NCBI GenBank assembly: GCA_029268615.1 | Contig: JAQWNM010000010.1 | Location: 287,108 to 351,107 of the forward strand | DNA: 64,000 bases | Direction: 5' to 3' | Source: SAR86 cluster bacterium | Lineage (GTDB): Bacteria > Pseudomonadota > Gammaproteobacteria > Magnimaribacterales > Magnimaribacteraceae | In this document: one piece after another, positions 16,918-26,195 of the stretch | Layout of the letters: each line of letters starts with the position of its first letter | Position numbering within the stretch: the first letter of the stretch is position 1 | The notes under the pieces: generated by a model | The model's database searches: none | Told to the model about the DNA's origin: nothing | Seen by the model: only the letters and a program-made list of their open reading frames with translations | Made by a program: the position numbers and the translations under genes

Positions 16918-17985
16918 ATGAAAATACTTAGAACCCCTGATGACAGATTTAAGAATCTTGTAGATTACCCGTTTGAACCTCACTATACCAACATAAAAAC
17001 CAAAGATGGATCTGATTTAAGGATTCATCATATTGATGAAGGGCCTAAAGATGGCCCTATCCTTTTAGCCATGCATGGCCAGCCAGTATGGAGTTACTTG
17101 TATTCAAAAATGATTCCTTTTTTAACACAAGCTGGAATAAGAGTTATTGCGCCTGATCTTCCCGGATATGGAAAATCTGACAAGCCAGCTTCTAGGGATG
17201 ATTATAGCTATCAAAACCAAGTGGATTGGATGGTTGATTGGCTTGTTGCTAATAATTTCCAAGACTTAACTTTCTTTGGCCAAGATTGGGGCGGCCTAAT
17301 AGGTCTCCGAATGGTAGCTAGAGAACCTGAAAGATTTACAAAAGTTTCAATGGGCAATACTGGGCTGCCTTATAACCCAGAAGCACCAGAAGAAGTTATT
17401 GAAGAAATAAGGGCCTTCAGAGAAAGTAACTTAAAATTGACTCCTTTTTCTATGGCAAAACAAGTCAGAGAAATGGACAGCGGGAAGACACATCCTGGAT
17501 TGAAATTCATGTATTGGCAAAAATTCTGTTGGGATACAGTAGACTTGCCAACTGGTTTTATGATGTCACAGCAAATGGGTAAAAATTCAATTATTTCGAC
17601 CATTTTAAATTATATTTTCGTTATGCTGAGCATTAGCGGTTCATCGCCTTTTAAATCTGATTTAGCTAAAGCTTACGATGCCCCATTCCCTGACCCAAGT
17701 TACAAAATGGGTCCGAGAGCTATGCCTAGCCATGTGCCTATTATTCCTGATCAATCCTTAGAAGAGCAAAAAAAGGCGAGAGATTTTTTTGGTACATGGC
17801 AAAAACCTTTCTTGAGTGTGTTTGCAGGAGACGATCCTGTTACAAACGGTATAGAACAGGATGTTTTAGAAATGTGCCCTAACGCTAAAAGTGCACCTCA
17901 TATTGGAGGAGGACATTTTTACCAATGGACTCGACCTAAAGAATTATCTGAAATTCTCATAAATTTTATAAATCAAGTTAATTAG
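16918..17985 (+). CDS. Haloalkane dehalogenase-type alpha/beta hydrolase
   Basis: A 355 aa alpha/beta hydrolase close to subfamily-I haloalkane dehalogenases, which release halide from alkyl halides by water. The oxyanion region is HGQPVWSY (53-60). The nucleophile is D123 followed by halide-binding W124 in FGQDWGG. An acidic residue is in FAGDDPV (305/306), and the catalytic base is H333 in GGGHFYQW. The open frame extends 35 codons upstream into the GST gene, but ATG 16918 gives the normal N-terminus. A loop of about 40 residues after position 220 is longer than in the well-known enzymes. It sits between GST and DUF1330 genes. Confidence 0.86.
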   Translation: MKILRTPDDRFKNLVDYPFEPHYTNIKTKDGSDLRIHHIDEGPKDGPILLAMHGQPVWSYLYSKMIPFLTQAGIRVIAPDLPGYGKSDKPASRDDYSYQNQVDWMVDWLVANNFQDLTFFGQDWGGLIGLRMVAREPERFTKVSMGNTGLPYNPEAPEEVIEEIRAFRESNLKLTPFSMAKQVREMDSGKTHPGLKFMYWQKFCWDTVDLPTGFMMSQQMGKNSIISTILNYIFVMLSISGSSPFKSDLAKAYDAPFPDPSYKMGPRAMPSHVPIIPDQSLEEQKKARDFFGTWQKPFLSVFAGDDPVTNGIEQDVLEMCPNAKSAPHIGGGHFYQWTRPKELSEILINFINQVN

Positions 17986-17996
17986 GAAATAACATT

Positions 17997-18416
17997 ATGA
18001 TAGTAAAAAACGCAGTGATGCCTAATGAAAAACAAATGAAGGATTTTCTTGAAGAAGGTCATGATGAGCCTATTTTTATGATCAATCTTTTAAAATTTAA
18101 AGAAAAAGCTTCATATCCAGATAAAAGGGAGACTAATCTTACTGGTGCGGAAGCCTACGCAATTTATGGAAGAGAAGTGGTTGAGCATCTACAAAAAGTA
18201 GGAGGTAAAGGCATTTATGGAGGAAGAGTAACAAGACTTATGTTAGGAGAAGTTGAAGATCTATGGGATTCAGTGGCAATAGCTATGTACCCTAGCAGAA
18301 AAGCTATGTTGGAAATGATTTCCAATCCTGACTACATAAAAAGTGCTCAACATAGAATTGCGGGACTCGAAGGTCAACTGAATATTGAAACAAATAGTGA
18401 AGATATTTATGCTTAA
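17997..18416 (+). CDS. DUF1330-like protein
   Basis: A 139 aa soluble protein with PIFMINLLKFK (about 25-35), GAEAYAIYGREV (about 49-60) and a C-terminal YPSR.AMLEMISNPDY segment (about 98-114). This is the layout of DUF1330/dimeric alpha-beta barrel proteins. Some family members act on small hydrophobic substrates, but no function is established here. It starts 11 bases after the dehalogenase stop with an AGGAAA ribosome site, and its end overlaps the next gene start. Confidence 0.72.
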   Translation: MIVKNAVMPNEKQMKDFLEEGHDEPIFMINLLKFKEKASYPDKRETNLTGAEAYAIYGREVVEHLQKVGGKGIYGGRVTRLMLGEVEDLWDSVAIAMYPSRKAMLEMISNPDYIKSAQHRIAGLEGQLNIETNSEDIYA

Positions 18417-18879
18417 TACAATCCTCCCATTAGAAGCTAACAATAACTATCAAGGTGCCAAGATTGCGATGTGGTTCTTTATTGTTTTTGTATGCCTAAT
18501 GACTTGGCGCTCTATCATTCATATGTTATTTGAAGAATATGGCATGCATGGCATAGCTAATTTGAAGGTGTTAACCGGCGATCCAGATCCTATGCCACTT
18601 ATATATATGTTTTTTTCTATTTGGGGATTGGCGCAGCTTATATTCTGTGCGGTTTGCTGGATTGTGATCTTTCGTTACAGATCATTAATACCTTTAATGT
18701 ATTTATTTTGGATTCTCGAATGGGGAACCAGGACTTTTCTATACCCCATAATGACAGGAGATCTGATTGCTGCAGGAGAATACTCTAATGGACCAACTCC
18801 CGGTCATGTTTTAGCTCCTTATGTAACGATTATCTTACTGGCAATGTTTTTTCTTTCTACACGACAAAAGAATAACTAA
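18409..18879 (+). CDS. Hypothetical four-helix membrane protein
   Basis: A 156 aa protein when begun at the ATG that overlaps the stop of the DUF1330 gene (ATGCTTAA). Hydrophobic helices lie near residues 20-42, 63-85, 88-110 and 130-150. A polar loop carries the EEYGMHGIANL and TGDPDPMP segments. I do not recognise the family. Overlapping starts on both sides suggest it is translated as part of the GST-dehalogenase operon. It could be a transporter or enzyme scaffold; nothing in the sequence decides. Confidence 0.7.
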   Translation: MLNTILPLEANNNYQGAKIAMWFFIVFVCLMTWRSIIHMLFEEYGMHGIANLKVLTGDPDPMPLIYMFFSIWGLAQLIFCAVCWIVIFRYRSLIPLMYLFWILEWGTRTFLYPIMTGDLIAAGEYSNGPTPGHVLAPYVTIILLAMFFLSTRQKNN

Positions 18880-18887
18880 AAAATAAT

Positions 18888-19994
18888 ATGAACGAATTAC
18901 AAACACTTAAAACTGACCTGAACAAAACCCGAATTGTTTCAAAAAAACAGGGCGATCATATCGGAGAAAACGAAGTTCTTGTCAGAATAGAAAAATTTTC
19001 TTTCACGGCAAATAATGTTACTTATGGTGTTGCGGGTGACGCCATTGGTTACTGGAAATTTTTTCCTCCCTCAGAGGATTCTAATAATGAATGGGGATGT
19101 ATTCCTGTCTGGGGTTTTGCTGAAGTAGTTATGTCTAACAATGAAGAGATTGAACAAGGGGAAAGAGTTTTTGGTTATTTTCCACCGGCAAACTTTTTAA
19201 TTGTTAAACCTATAAAAGTCTCTCCTCAGTCTTTCATTGATGGTAAAGAACATAGACAAGAACTACCTCCCGTTTATAACAATTATGTAAGACTCAATTC
19301 TGAAGAAAATTATGATGCGTCTATGGACAATATTAGAGCCTTGCTCTTCCCTCTACATATAACCGCCTTTTGTTTATGTGATGCGTTAGAAGTTCAATCT
19401 TATGAAGGCGCATCTCAAATCATAATCGTAAGTGCTTCAAGTAAGACAGCTATAGGACTAACTCAAGGATTAGCAGAAACAGACGATTCACCAAAGATAG
19501 TGGGTTTGACTTCAAAGAATAATATCAAATTTGTAGAGAGTTTAGACTGCTATGACGAAGTTATATCTTATGATGATTTAGGCCGTATAAGTAAAGATTT
19601 ATCTGTTATGGTCGACATGTCAGGTAATCAATCAGTTCTCTCTTCAGTTCAAGGCTCTTTGGGAGATAAAATGCTCAAATGCCTTACAGTAGGAATGACC
19701 CATTGGGATAAAGGAGGGTCTGTAGACGAGGCACTAGCTCAAGCAGAGTTGCAAGAAAGAACTGAATTCTTTTTTGCCCCAGCTCATATTCAAAAACGCA
19801 TTGGAGACTGGGGTCATGATGGCTATGCCGAAAAAACAAACTTATTCATGAGTGCCAGAGCGTTGCAAAGTAAAGATTGGATGCAGGTCAAAGAAATCTC
19901 TAGTTTAGAAAATTTTACCAGCACTTATGAAGAAGTGGTTGCAGGGAATATCAACCCAAATGAAGGGATTATCGTGCAGCTAACAGATGATTAA
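18888..19994 (+). CDS. DUF2855 family protein
   Basis: A 368 aa protein. The N-terminal ENEVLVRIEKFSFTANNVTYG (about 26-46) and PVWGFAEV segments are typical of DUF2855, a family related to the quinone reductase-like MDR fold. A central region at about 170-215 (SQIIIVSASSKTAIGL) resembles a degenerate Rossmann element with the glycines changed to SASSKTA. NAD(P)-linked reduction is a guess from the fold. It starts 8 bases after the membrane gene, and its last 8 bases overlap the sulfatase gene. Confidence 0.8.
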   Translation: MNELQTLKTDLNKTRIVSKKQGDHIGENEVLVRIEKFSFTANNVTYGVAGDAIGYWKFFPPSEDSNNEWGCIPVWGFAEVVMSNNEEIEQGERVFGYFPPANFLIVKPIKVSPQSFIDGKEHRQELPPVYNNYVRLNSEENYDASMDNIRALLFPLHITAFCLCDALEVQSYEGASQIIIVSASSKTAIGLTQGLAETDDSPKIVGLTSKNNIKFVESLDCYDEVISYDDLGRISKDLSVMVDMSGNQSVLSSVQGSLGDKMLKCLTVGMTHWDKGGSVDEALAQAELQERTEFFFAPAHIQKRIGDWGHDGYAEKTNLFMSARALQSKDWMQVKEISSLENFTSTYEEVVAGNINPNEGIIVQLTDD

Positions 19995-21633
19995 AAAGCT
20001 AGCCTATTTTTTACCGATACTTGTAATTTCAGGATTTTTAATCTGGGAATATAAAGTAAATATTCTTATTTGGTCTATACCAAAGATAGCCAGTTTCACA
20101 ATGCCTGTACAAGAAAACATTCCAACCTCTTGGCCCAAAGGTCCTAAGGTTGCCAGTCAAGATGATAGACCAAACATAATCTTAATTTTGGCTGATGACA
20201 TGGGTTACAACGATATATCCATGCATAACGGCGGAGCGGCTGATGGATCTCTTCAAACTCCTCATATTGATTCATTAGCAAGCAGCGGCATTTTGTTTTC
20301 TAGAGGTTATGCAGCAAATGCAACTTGTGCTCCATCTAGAGCTTCAATAATGACGGGAAAATATCCAACAAGCTTTGGATATGAATTCACTCCTGTTCCT
20401 GCTACAGGAAGATTAATCATGAATTGGCTTGCAGAAGAGAATGACTCAGAGCTTAAAGCAAGGATTGATAGAGAAGTAGCAACAAAAATTCCTCCTTATA
20501 TGGAACAAGGAATGCCCACCGAACAGATCACTATTGCTGAGGTTTTGCGAGATGCAGGATATTACACGGCACACATAGGAAAATGGCATCTTGGTAATGC
20601 CTATGGCATGGATCCTCTCAGTCAAGGCTTTCAAGACTCTTTGTCTATGGTGGGACCGCTGTATTTACCTGAAGATCATCCAGATATCGTGAATGCCAAG
20701 TTTGATACAAGAATTGATAAAATGATCTGGGGTATTGGTCAATATTCGGCGAGGTTTAATGGAGGCGATTTATTCGCACCAGATAAATATCTGACTGATT
20801 ACTATACTGACGAAGCATTAAAAGTAATTGAAAATAATAAAAATAGACCTTTTTTCTTATATTTGAGCCATTGGGCAATTCACAATCCGCTTCAGGCATT
20901 GCGAAGTGATGTTCAACAAATGAGTCATATGTCTGGCCACAATCTTCGGGTTTACTCAGGAATGATAGCTGCACTTGATAGAAGTGTTGGAAAGGTTGTT
21001 GAGAAGTTAAAAGATTTAGATATATATGGCAAAACTCTCATCATATTTACTAGTGATAATGGTGGAGCTAATTACATAGAATTAGAAGATATCAATAAAC
21101 CTTACAGAGGTTGGAAAATAAGTTTTTTTGAAGGAGGAATAAGGGTTCCTTTTATCATTAGTTGGCCTAATGAAATTAGTCCAGGACAAAAATCCGATAG
21201 TGCTATTCATCATTTTGATATTTTTTCTACTATTGCTTCAGCTGCAAGAACTGAATCCTCTAATAAAAATGAATTAAATGGAGTGAATTTATTGCCGTAT
21301 ATAAAAAATGAAAATTCTTCACGGCCGCATAAAACTCTTTTTTGGAGATCATGGAATCATCAGTCTGTCTTGCACGAAGAATGGAAATACATAATTAGTA
21401 AAAAAGAAAATATGCGCTGGTTATTTGATACTTCAGTGGACCCCTTAGAAAAAAATAATCTCATTGAAAGTCATGCTGAAGAAGCAAATTTAATTGAAGA
21501 GCTCTTAGTAAAATTTAATTCAGAACAAAAAGAACCTTTATTTCCGTCTGCCTATGAGGTTCCAACCATGATAGATAAATATGATGGACAGAAGTATGAG
21601 GAAGGTGATGAATATATTTACTGGTCTAACTAA
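19987..21633 (+). CDS. Sulfatase (arylsulfatase family), membrane-anchored or exported
   Basis: A type-I sulfatase of 548 aa. An N-terminal hydrophobic segment (6-20) targets it to the periplasm. Metal ligands D70/D71 lie in LILADDMGYN. The formylglycine signature CAPSRASIMTG begins at C114, so it needs a maturation enzyme; none is in this window. HIGKWHLG (about 196-203) and FTSDNGG (about 355-361) complete the active site. It hydrolyses sulfate esters, in a marine setting probably of glycans or aryl/sterol sulfates. It is the sixth gene of the TetR-adjacent run and overlaps DUF2855 by 8 bases. Confidence 0.92.
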   Translation: MIKKLAYFLPILVISGFLIWEYKVNILIWSIPKIASFTMPVQENIPTSWPKGPKVASQDDRPNIILILADDMGYNDISMHNGGAADGSLQTPHIDSLASSGILFSRGYAANATCAPSRASIMTGKYPTSFGYEFTPVPATGRLIMNWLAEENDSELKARIDREVATKIPPYMEQGMPTEQITIAEVLRDAGYYTAHIGKWHLGNAYGMDPLSQGFQDSLSMVGPLYLPEDHPDIVNAKFDTRIDKMIWGIGQYSARFNGGDLFAPDKYLTDYYTDEALKVIENNKNRPFFLYLSHWAIHNPLQALRSDVQQMSHMSGHNLRVYSGMIAALDRSVGKVVEKLKDLDIYGKTLIIFTSDNGGANYIELEDINKPYRGWKISFFEGGIRVPFIISWPNEISPGQKSDSAIHHFDIFSTIASAARTESSNKNELNGVNLLPYIKNENSSRPHKTLFWRSWNHQSVLHEEWKYIISKKENMRWLFDTSVDPLEKNNLIESHAEEANLIEELLVKFNSEQKEPLFPSAYEVPTMIDKYDGQKYEEGDEYIYWSN

Positions 21634-21648
21634 ATCTAAGGAGAAGAA

Positions 21649-22575
21649 ATGAATAGAGTCACTAAAATATTAGGATGTAAATACCCAATTATTCAAGCCC
21701 CTATGGGATGGATAGCAAGAAGTCAACTTGCGTCAGCTGTATCTAATGCTGGAGGTTTTGGAATAATAGAAACTTCCTCTGGTGAAGTTGAAAACTGCAA
21801 AAATGAAATTAAAGCTATGTCTCAAATGACAGATAAACCTTTTGGCGTAAATCTTCCACTATTATTTCTACAAGACGAAAGTATGATTGATCTTGTTGTA
21901 GAAGAAAAAATAAAGTTTGTTACTACTTCAGCTGGCGATCCTTCAAAATACATTCATATCTTAAAAGAAGCTGGAATTACAGTTTTTCATGCAGTACCAA
22001 GTCTTGCTGGAGCAATGAAAGCTGCTAATGCCGGAGTGGATGGCCTTGTAGTAGAAGGAACAGAAGGAGGAGGCTTTAAGAGCCCTGAAGAAGTGGGTCT
22101 AAGTGTTCTATTGCAATCAATTAGAAGACAAACTGATCTTCCTATGATTGCTGCCGGAGGAATAGTGAATGGCATAGGTATGGCTGCCGCTTTTGCTGCA
22201 GGAGCTGAAGGAATCCAAATGGGAACAAGATTTGTCTCTTCTAAAGAAAGTCCTGTTCATGATAATTTCAAAAACTACATACTCAAATCCAATGAACAAG
22301 GCACTTGGATCCTTAATAAGAAGTCAAAACCGTGTATCAGAGCTTTAAAAACAGATTTTACTAAAGATATTTATGAAGAGGGTATTATGGAAATGTCGGC
22401 AATGTCGAAAATAAAAGACTTGTATTTTGGAGGTGACATGAATGCGGCTCCTGCTCTTGCAGGACAATCTGTAGGGCTTATTGATCAAGTAAAACTTGTT
22501 AAAGATATCATTAATGAGACTATTAATGAATTTAATGAAATTTGTAAAAGAATGTCATCACAGATTTTAAACTAA
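21649..22575 (+). CDS. Nitronate monooxygenase-like FMN protein
   Basis: A 308 aa TIM-barrel flavoprotein of the NMO/2-nitropropane dioxygenase and FabK superfamily. PIIQAPMGWIA (14-24), SNAGGFG, and the phosphate-binding IAAGGIVNG plus GIQMGTRF near 165-200 are all present. The usual catalytic histidine of the GGH motif is replaced: the sequence reads EGGGFKSPEE. A different reaction from nitronate oxidation is therefore possible. It follows the sulfatase by 15 bases with a strong AAGGAGAAGAA ribosome site and is probably the last gene of the operon before the TonB receptor. Confidence 0.82.
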   Translation: MNRVTKILGCKYPIIQAPMGWIARSQLASAVSNAGGFGIIETSSGEVENCKNEIKAMSQMTDKPFGVNLPLLFLQDESMIDLVVEEKIKFVTTSAGDPSKYIHILKEAGITVFHAVPSLAGAMKAANAGVDGLVVEGTEGGGFKSPEEVGLSVLLQSIRRQTDLPMIAAGGIVNGIGMAAAFAAGAEGIQMGTRFVSSKESPVHDNFKNYILKSNEQGTWILNKKSKPCIRALKTDFTKDIYEEGIMEMSAMSKIKDLYFGGDMNAAPALAGQSVGLIDQVKLVKDIINETINEFNEICKRMSSQILN

Positions 22576-22593
22576 ATATAATTATCCAACTTA

Positions 22594-22669
22594 TTGGCAG
22601 ATTCCTGCCAAAAAAATGAAAAAATGGTCAATTTGCTCAAAAAGTGTAATATTAAAGTAATATTTTTTT
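22594..22669 (+). promoter_or_regulatory. Hairpins in the TonB-receptor leader
   Basis: TTGGCAG-ATTC-CTGCCAA (22594-22611) is a perfect 7-base stem. An AT-only stem AATATTA-AAG-TAATATT follows at 22648-22664, ending in a run of T. The first is a candidate operator or mRNA element. The second could be a weak terminator for the upstream operon. Both are visible; their roles are guesses. Confidence 0.4.
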
Positions 22670-22716
22670 ATAAATATCTTTATTTATTAAGATTTTTAAC
22701 TTACTGGGGAGAGAAA

Positions 22717-25071
22717 ATGAAATCAATAAAACACATAATAATACTGTCTTTGCTAATGAGCGGCGGGTCCATATTTACTGCAGAATTAGAAGAGATTGTA
22801 GTTACTGCGCAGAAAAGAGCTGAAAACGTTCAAGATGTTCCTGCTACTGTTAATGCTCTAACTGCTAGTGTAATGGAAGACTTCCAAATACGAGATTTTA
22901 GTGAAATAGGTAGCCTTGTTGCTGGAACTACCTTTAATGAGTACGATACCCGTCGTAAAGCAGTCTCAATCAGGGGCCTTTTTACTGACCCAGATTGGTC
23001 AGGAGTAGCCTTAGCACAAAATTATGTCAATGAAGTGCCTGTAAGACCGGGTGAAGCTTTCTTTGAACTGTATGACATAGAGCGAATAGAAGTTCTAAAA
23101 GGTGCGCAAGGAACGCTTCAAGGTGTTACTTCTCCTGGAGGAGCTATTCATATCTATACCAAGTCAGCTGAAATTGCTGATGCAATGAGCGGTTATGTTG
23201 AAAGTTCAATAGCAGATAATAATGGAACTTTGATTAAAACTGGCGTAAACATTCCTCTTACTAGTAGTCTTGCTATGAGATTTGCTGGAGTAGTCAATGA
23301 ACATGATGGGCATGAAATTTTTAATGTAACGACAGGGCAAAGAGAGAATAAAAAAATTGATAGTCAAAGATTATCGTTTACATTTGCTCCAACAGATGCC
23401 TTGGATATGCAACTGGTTTATGAAAAAGCTAACATCTCTCACACCCAACCAAGACCCGTAGCTGGATCAGCTGGTTCTGCACCTGCCGCAGTTGCACAGA
23501 CCAAAGGATTCTTATCTCAATTTTCACCTGCAGCTGCTGGAATAAAAGTACCTTCCTATAATCGCCAATATTATGGAGGCCCTATTGGAACTGTAAGTAT
23601 GGAAGATGGAATTGCTATTCATAATGGATTAGCTATGGATGAAAATGATTTAGATAGAACAACACTTACTATAAATTACTCCTTAGCTGGTCATACTTTA
23701 ACTTTAATTGGTTCAGATAAAGAGAATCTCTCTGATACTATTATTGATAGAGATTTTGGTAAATTTTACCCTGGGGGATATTATCAACGAGTAACTACAG
23801 CGTCTGAAACTAAACATGGAGAAATTCGTATTGCAAATGATCCTGGTGGAAAAATTGAATACGTTGTTGGAGCGTACACTAATAACACGGACACCTTTAC
23901 TTTAGCTACTGTAGATACTACAGGTTTTCAAGCTAATATATTGGGTGCGTCTTACCCTCATCTTTTTTTTCAAGTTGATACCATCATACCTCTAGCTAGA
24001 CAAACTAATGCTTTCTTCGCTAATGTGAAGTTTAATATTACAGATTCTACAGCTATCCAAGTTGGGGTTAGAGATCAAGAAATGGATTTCTTTAAAAAGC
24101 AAACAACTGACCTCACAACACTCTACACTAATATGGGTATGGCTTACTTGTGTGGGCTTGGAATGTGTACTTTAGATGCCATAGCTGATGCAGATGCTTA
24201 TGGTGAAAATGAATCTACAACAGAAAGCTTTAAGATTATACACAACCTCAATGAGGATGTTATGGTCTACGTCAGCTTAGACAGTGGTTTTAGACCTGGT
24301 GGTCTTACTATAACCCCTACTGCCATAGATCCATCGTTGCTTGTTTATCAAGATGAAGAGAGTGATTTAATGGAAATAGGTGTTAAAAGCACGCTGATGG
24401 ATGGAAAACTCATGATAAATGCATCTTATTTTGAAACTGAATTTGATGGATATCAAGGCAAAGCAGATAACATAACAGTCTTTGATAGAGCTACTCAAAG
24501 CATGACCAATATGCAAGGTGGACTTGCATTTAATGCGGATGCAACTGCTGAAGGTTTTGAAATGGAATGGGCTTACTTAGTGAGCGATTCATTGACTTTG
24601 GGTGGTTCATTGGCGAGCGTCACTGTGGAATATGATTCTGGCACAATAGGCCCTATAAATGATCCAACATACGTTGGACTGCTAACTGCTACAGGAAGTA
24701 TTGCTGGCCAAAGTGCTTCGAACGCACCTGAAGATACAGTAAATTTTTGGGCTGACTATAGCGCAGGAAATTACTTTGCAAGACTAATTTGGTCTATGGC
24801 CGGAGAACGAACTGATAGACTTGTTCCTGGAGGAGAAATAGGCGAACTAAATACTGTTAATCTACTGACTGGATATACTTCAGATAATGGTATGTTTGAA
24901 GCAACTATCTGGGTAAAAAACCTTTTAGACGAGCAAGAGTTGGCCTTCTTATCCAATCCTTATAGTGGAGGTTTCTCTTTTGGAACACCTTTTACTTTTC
25001 AGACTAATTTTACTGAAGGCATGACAAATCCTCCTAGAACCATGGGTATTACTTTAGGATACAATTTCTAA
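22717..25071 (+). CDS. TonB-dependent outer-membrane receptor
   Basis: A 784 aa receptor. ATG 22717 follows a GGGGAGAG ribosome site and gives a clean signal peptide ending near residue 22. The TonB box LEEIVVTAQKR comes immediately after. The plug domain includes RGLF and the YDIERIEVLKGAQGTLQG signature (about 116-134), followed by a long beta-barrel ending in an aromatic C-terminus (GITLGYNF). Such receptors import complexes too large for porins, for example siderophores, glycans or lipids. The neighbouring sulfatase and oxidoreductases suggest an organic substrate rather than iron (inference). A strong terminator follows at 25083-25112. Confidence 0.93.
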   Translation: MKSIKHIIILSLLMSGGSIFTAELEEIVVTAQKRAENVQDVPATVNALTASVMEDFQIRDFSEIGSLVAGTTFNEYDTRRKAVSIRGLFTDPDWSGVALAQNYVNEVPVRPGEAFFELYDIERIEVLKGAQGTLQGVTSPGGAIHIYTKSAEIADAMSGYVESSIADNNGTLIKTGVNIPLTSSLAMRFAGVVNEHDGHEIFNVTTGQRENKKIDSQRLSFTFAPTDALDMQLVYEKANISHTQPRPVAGSAGSAPAAVAQTKGFLSQFSPAAAGIKVPSYNRQYYGGPIGTVSMEDGIAIHNGLAMDENDLDRTTLTINYSLAGHTLTLIGSDKENLSDTIIDRDFGKFYPGGYYQRVTTASETKHGEIRIANDPGGKIEYVVGAYTNNTDTFTLATVDTTGFQANILGASYPHLFFQVDTIIPLARQTNAFFANVKFNITDSTAIQVGVRDQEMDFFKKQTTDLTTLYTNMGMAYLCGLGMCTLDAIADADAYGENESTTESFKIIHNLNEDVMVYVSLDSGFRPGGLTITPTAIDPSLLVYQDEESDLMEIGVKSTLMDGKLMINASYFETEFDGYQGKADNITVFDRATQSMTNMQGGLAFNADATAEGFEMEWAYLVSDSLTLGGSLASVTVEYDSGTIGPINDPTYVGLLTATGSIAGQSASNAPEDTVNFWADYSAGNYFARLIWSMAGERTDRLVPGGEIGELNTVNLLTGYTSDNGMFEATIWVKNLLDEQELAFLSNPYSGGFSFGTPFTFQTNFTEGMTNPPRTMGITLGYNF

Positions 25072-25082
25072 AGAAGGAAAAT

Positions 25083-25112
25083 AAAAAAAGGAGCCTTGGC
25101 TCCTTTTTTTTT
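25083..25112 (+). terminator. Rho-independent terminator after the TonB receptor
   Basis: A GGAGC-CTTG-GCTCC stem flanked by A-run and a T-run of nine lies 12 bases past the receptor stop. It is the clearest intrinsic terminator in the window and separates the receptor from the aldo/keto reductase gene. Confidence 0.88.
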
Positions 25113-25145
25113 CTTAAAACTATATTAAAAAATAAGAAGACATAA

Positions 25146-26171
25146 ATGAAATACAGAAATTTAGGTAAATCAGGATTAAGACTTTCTGAACTATCGTTTG
25201 GCTCATGGGTAACTTTTAATCATCAAGTAGATACGAGGTTAGCAGAAAGAATGTTTGCTATTTGCTTTGATGCAGGTATTAACTTTTTTGATAATGCTGA
25301 AGCTTATGAAGCTGGTGAATCTGAGGTAGTTATGGGTAAAGCACTAAGAAAATTAAATAAACCTCGTGACAGTTACTGTGTTTCTTCAAAAGTTATGTTC
25401 GGAAGAATACCTAATTTTGGTGCGCTTCCCACTCAAAAGGGATTAAGTAGAAAACATGTAACAGAAGCCTGTCATCAAGCTATGCATAGACTTCAAGTGG
25501 ACTACTTAGACTTATATTTCTGTCATCGCCCTGATCCTAGAACCCCTATTGGAGAGACCGTTTGGGCAATGCATAATTTAATTACTCAAGGTAAAGTCTT
25601 ATATTGGGGAACTTCTGAATGGTCAGCTGATCAAATAAAAGAAGCCTATGATTTTGCACATAATAATCATTTATCTCCACCCACTATGGAGCAACCCCAA
25701 TACAATATGTTAGATAGACAAAAATTTGAGATAGAGTATGACTCCCTATATAAAGAATATGGTTTAGGTACAACTATATGGTCACCATTAGCTTCTGGAG
25801 TATTAACTGGAAAATATCTTAATGAAATTCCAGAAGGCTCAAGGGCAACACTTAAAGGTTATGAATGGCTCCAAAAAAGAGTTATGGAATCTGAAAGAGG
25901 AAAAATAAGGCAAGATATAGTAAGGCAATTGAAACCCATTGCCGATGACTTAGATATTTCATTGACTAAATTGTCATTAGCTTGGTGTTTACTTAATCCT
26001 AATGTTAGTACAATGATTTTAGGTGCTTCTAAAATAGAACAACTTGAAGAAAACCTCTTGGCTACGGATAGTGTTTCCCTTCTAACAGAAGAGGTTCAAA
26101 ATACAATTCAATCTATCTTGAATAGTGTTGATACTGAAGCAGGAGATCCAGCTGAAGATGGTGTAGATTAA
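25146..26171 (+). CDS. Aldo/keto reductase, Kv-beta-like
   Basis: A 341 aa NADPH-dependent AKR. FDNAEAYEAGESE contains the catalytic tyrosine (about 60), SSKV the lysine, and LYFCHRPD the histidine (about 125). The N-terminus MKYRNLGKSGLRLS is typical of the voltage-gated-potassium-channel-beta-like (AKR6-like) group, which reduces a broad range of aldehydes and ketones. The C-terminal SKIEQLEENL motif binds the cofactor adenine. It is a single gene between the terminator at 25083 and a convergent SDR gene 24 bases away. Confidence 0.9.
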   Translation: MKYRNLGKSGLRLSELSFGSWVTFNHQVDTRLAERMFAICFDAGINFFDNAEAYEAGESEVVMGKALRKLNKPRDSYCVSSKVMFGRIPNFGALPTQKGLSRKHVTEACHQAMHRLQVDYLDLYFCHRPDPRTPIGETVWAMHNLITQGKVLYWGTSEWSADQIKEAYDFAHNNHLSPPTMEQPQYNMLDRQKFEIEYDSLYKEYGLGTTIWSPLASGVLTGKYLNEIPEGSRATLKGYEWLQKRVMESERGKIRQDIVRQLKPIADDLDISLTKLSLAWCLLNPNVSTMILGASKIEQLEENLLATDSVSLLTEEVQNTIQSILNSVDTEAGDPAEDGVD

Positions 26172-26195
26172 TTTTAAATATTCTAACCCTAATTC

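Noticed and set aside
22648..22669. AT-only stem with T-run as a firm terminator
   Set aside because: A stem with no GC pairs is too weak to call alone; kept only as part of the leader entry.
22594..22716. 41-codon N-terminal extension of the TonB receptor frame
   Set aside because: ATG 22717 has a strong ribosome site and is followed directly by a signal peptide; the extension covers the leader hairpins.
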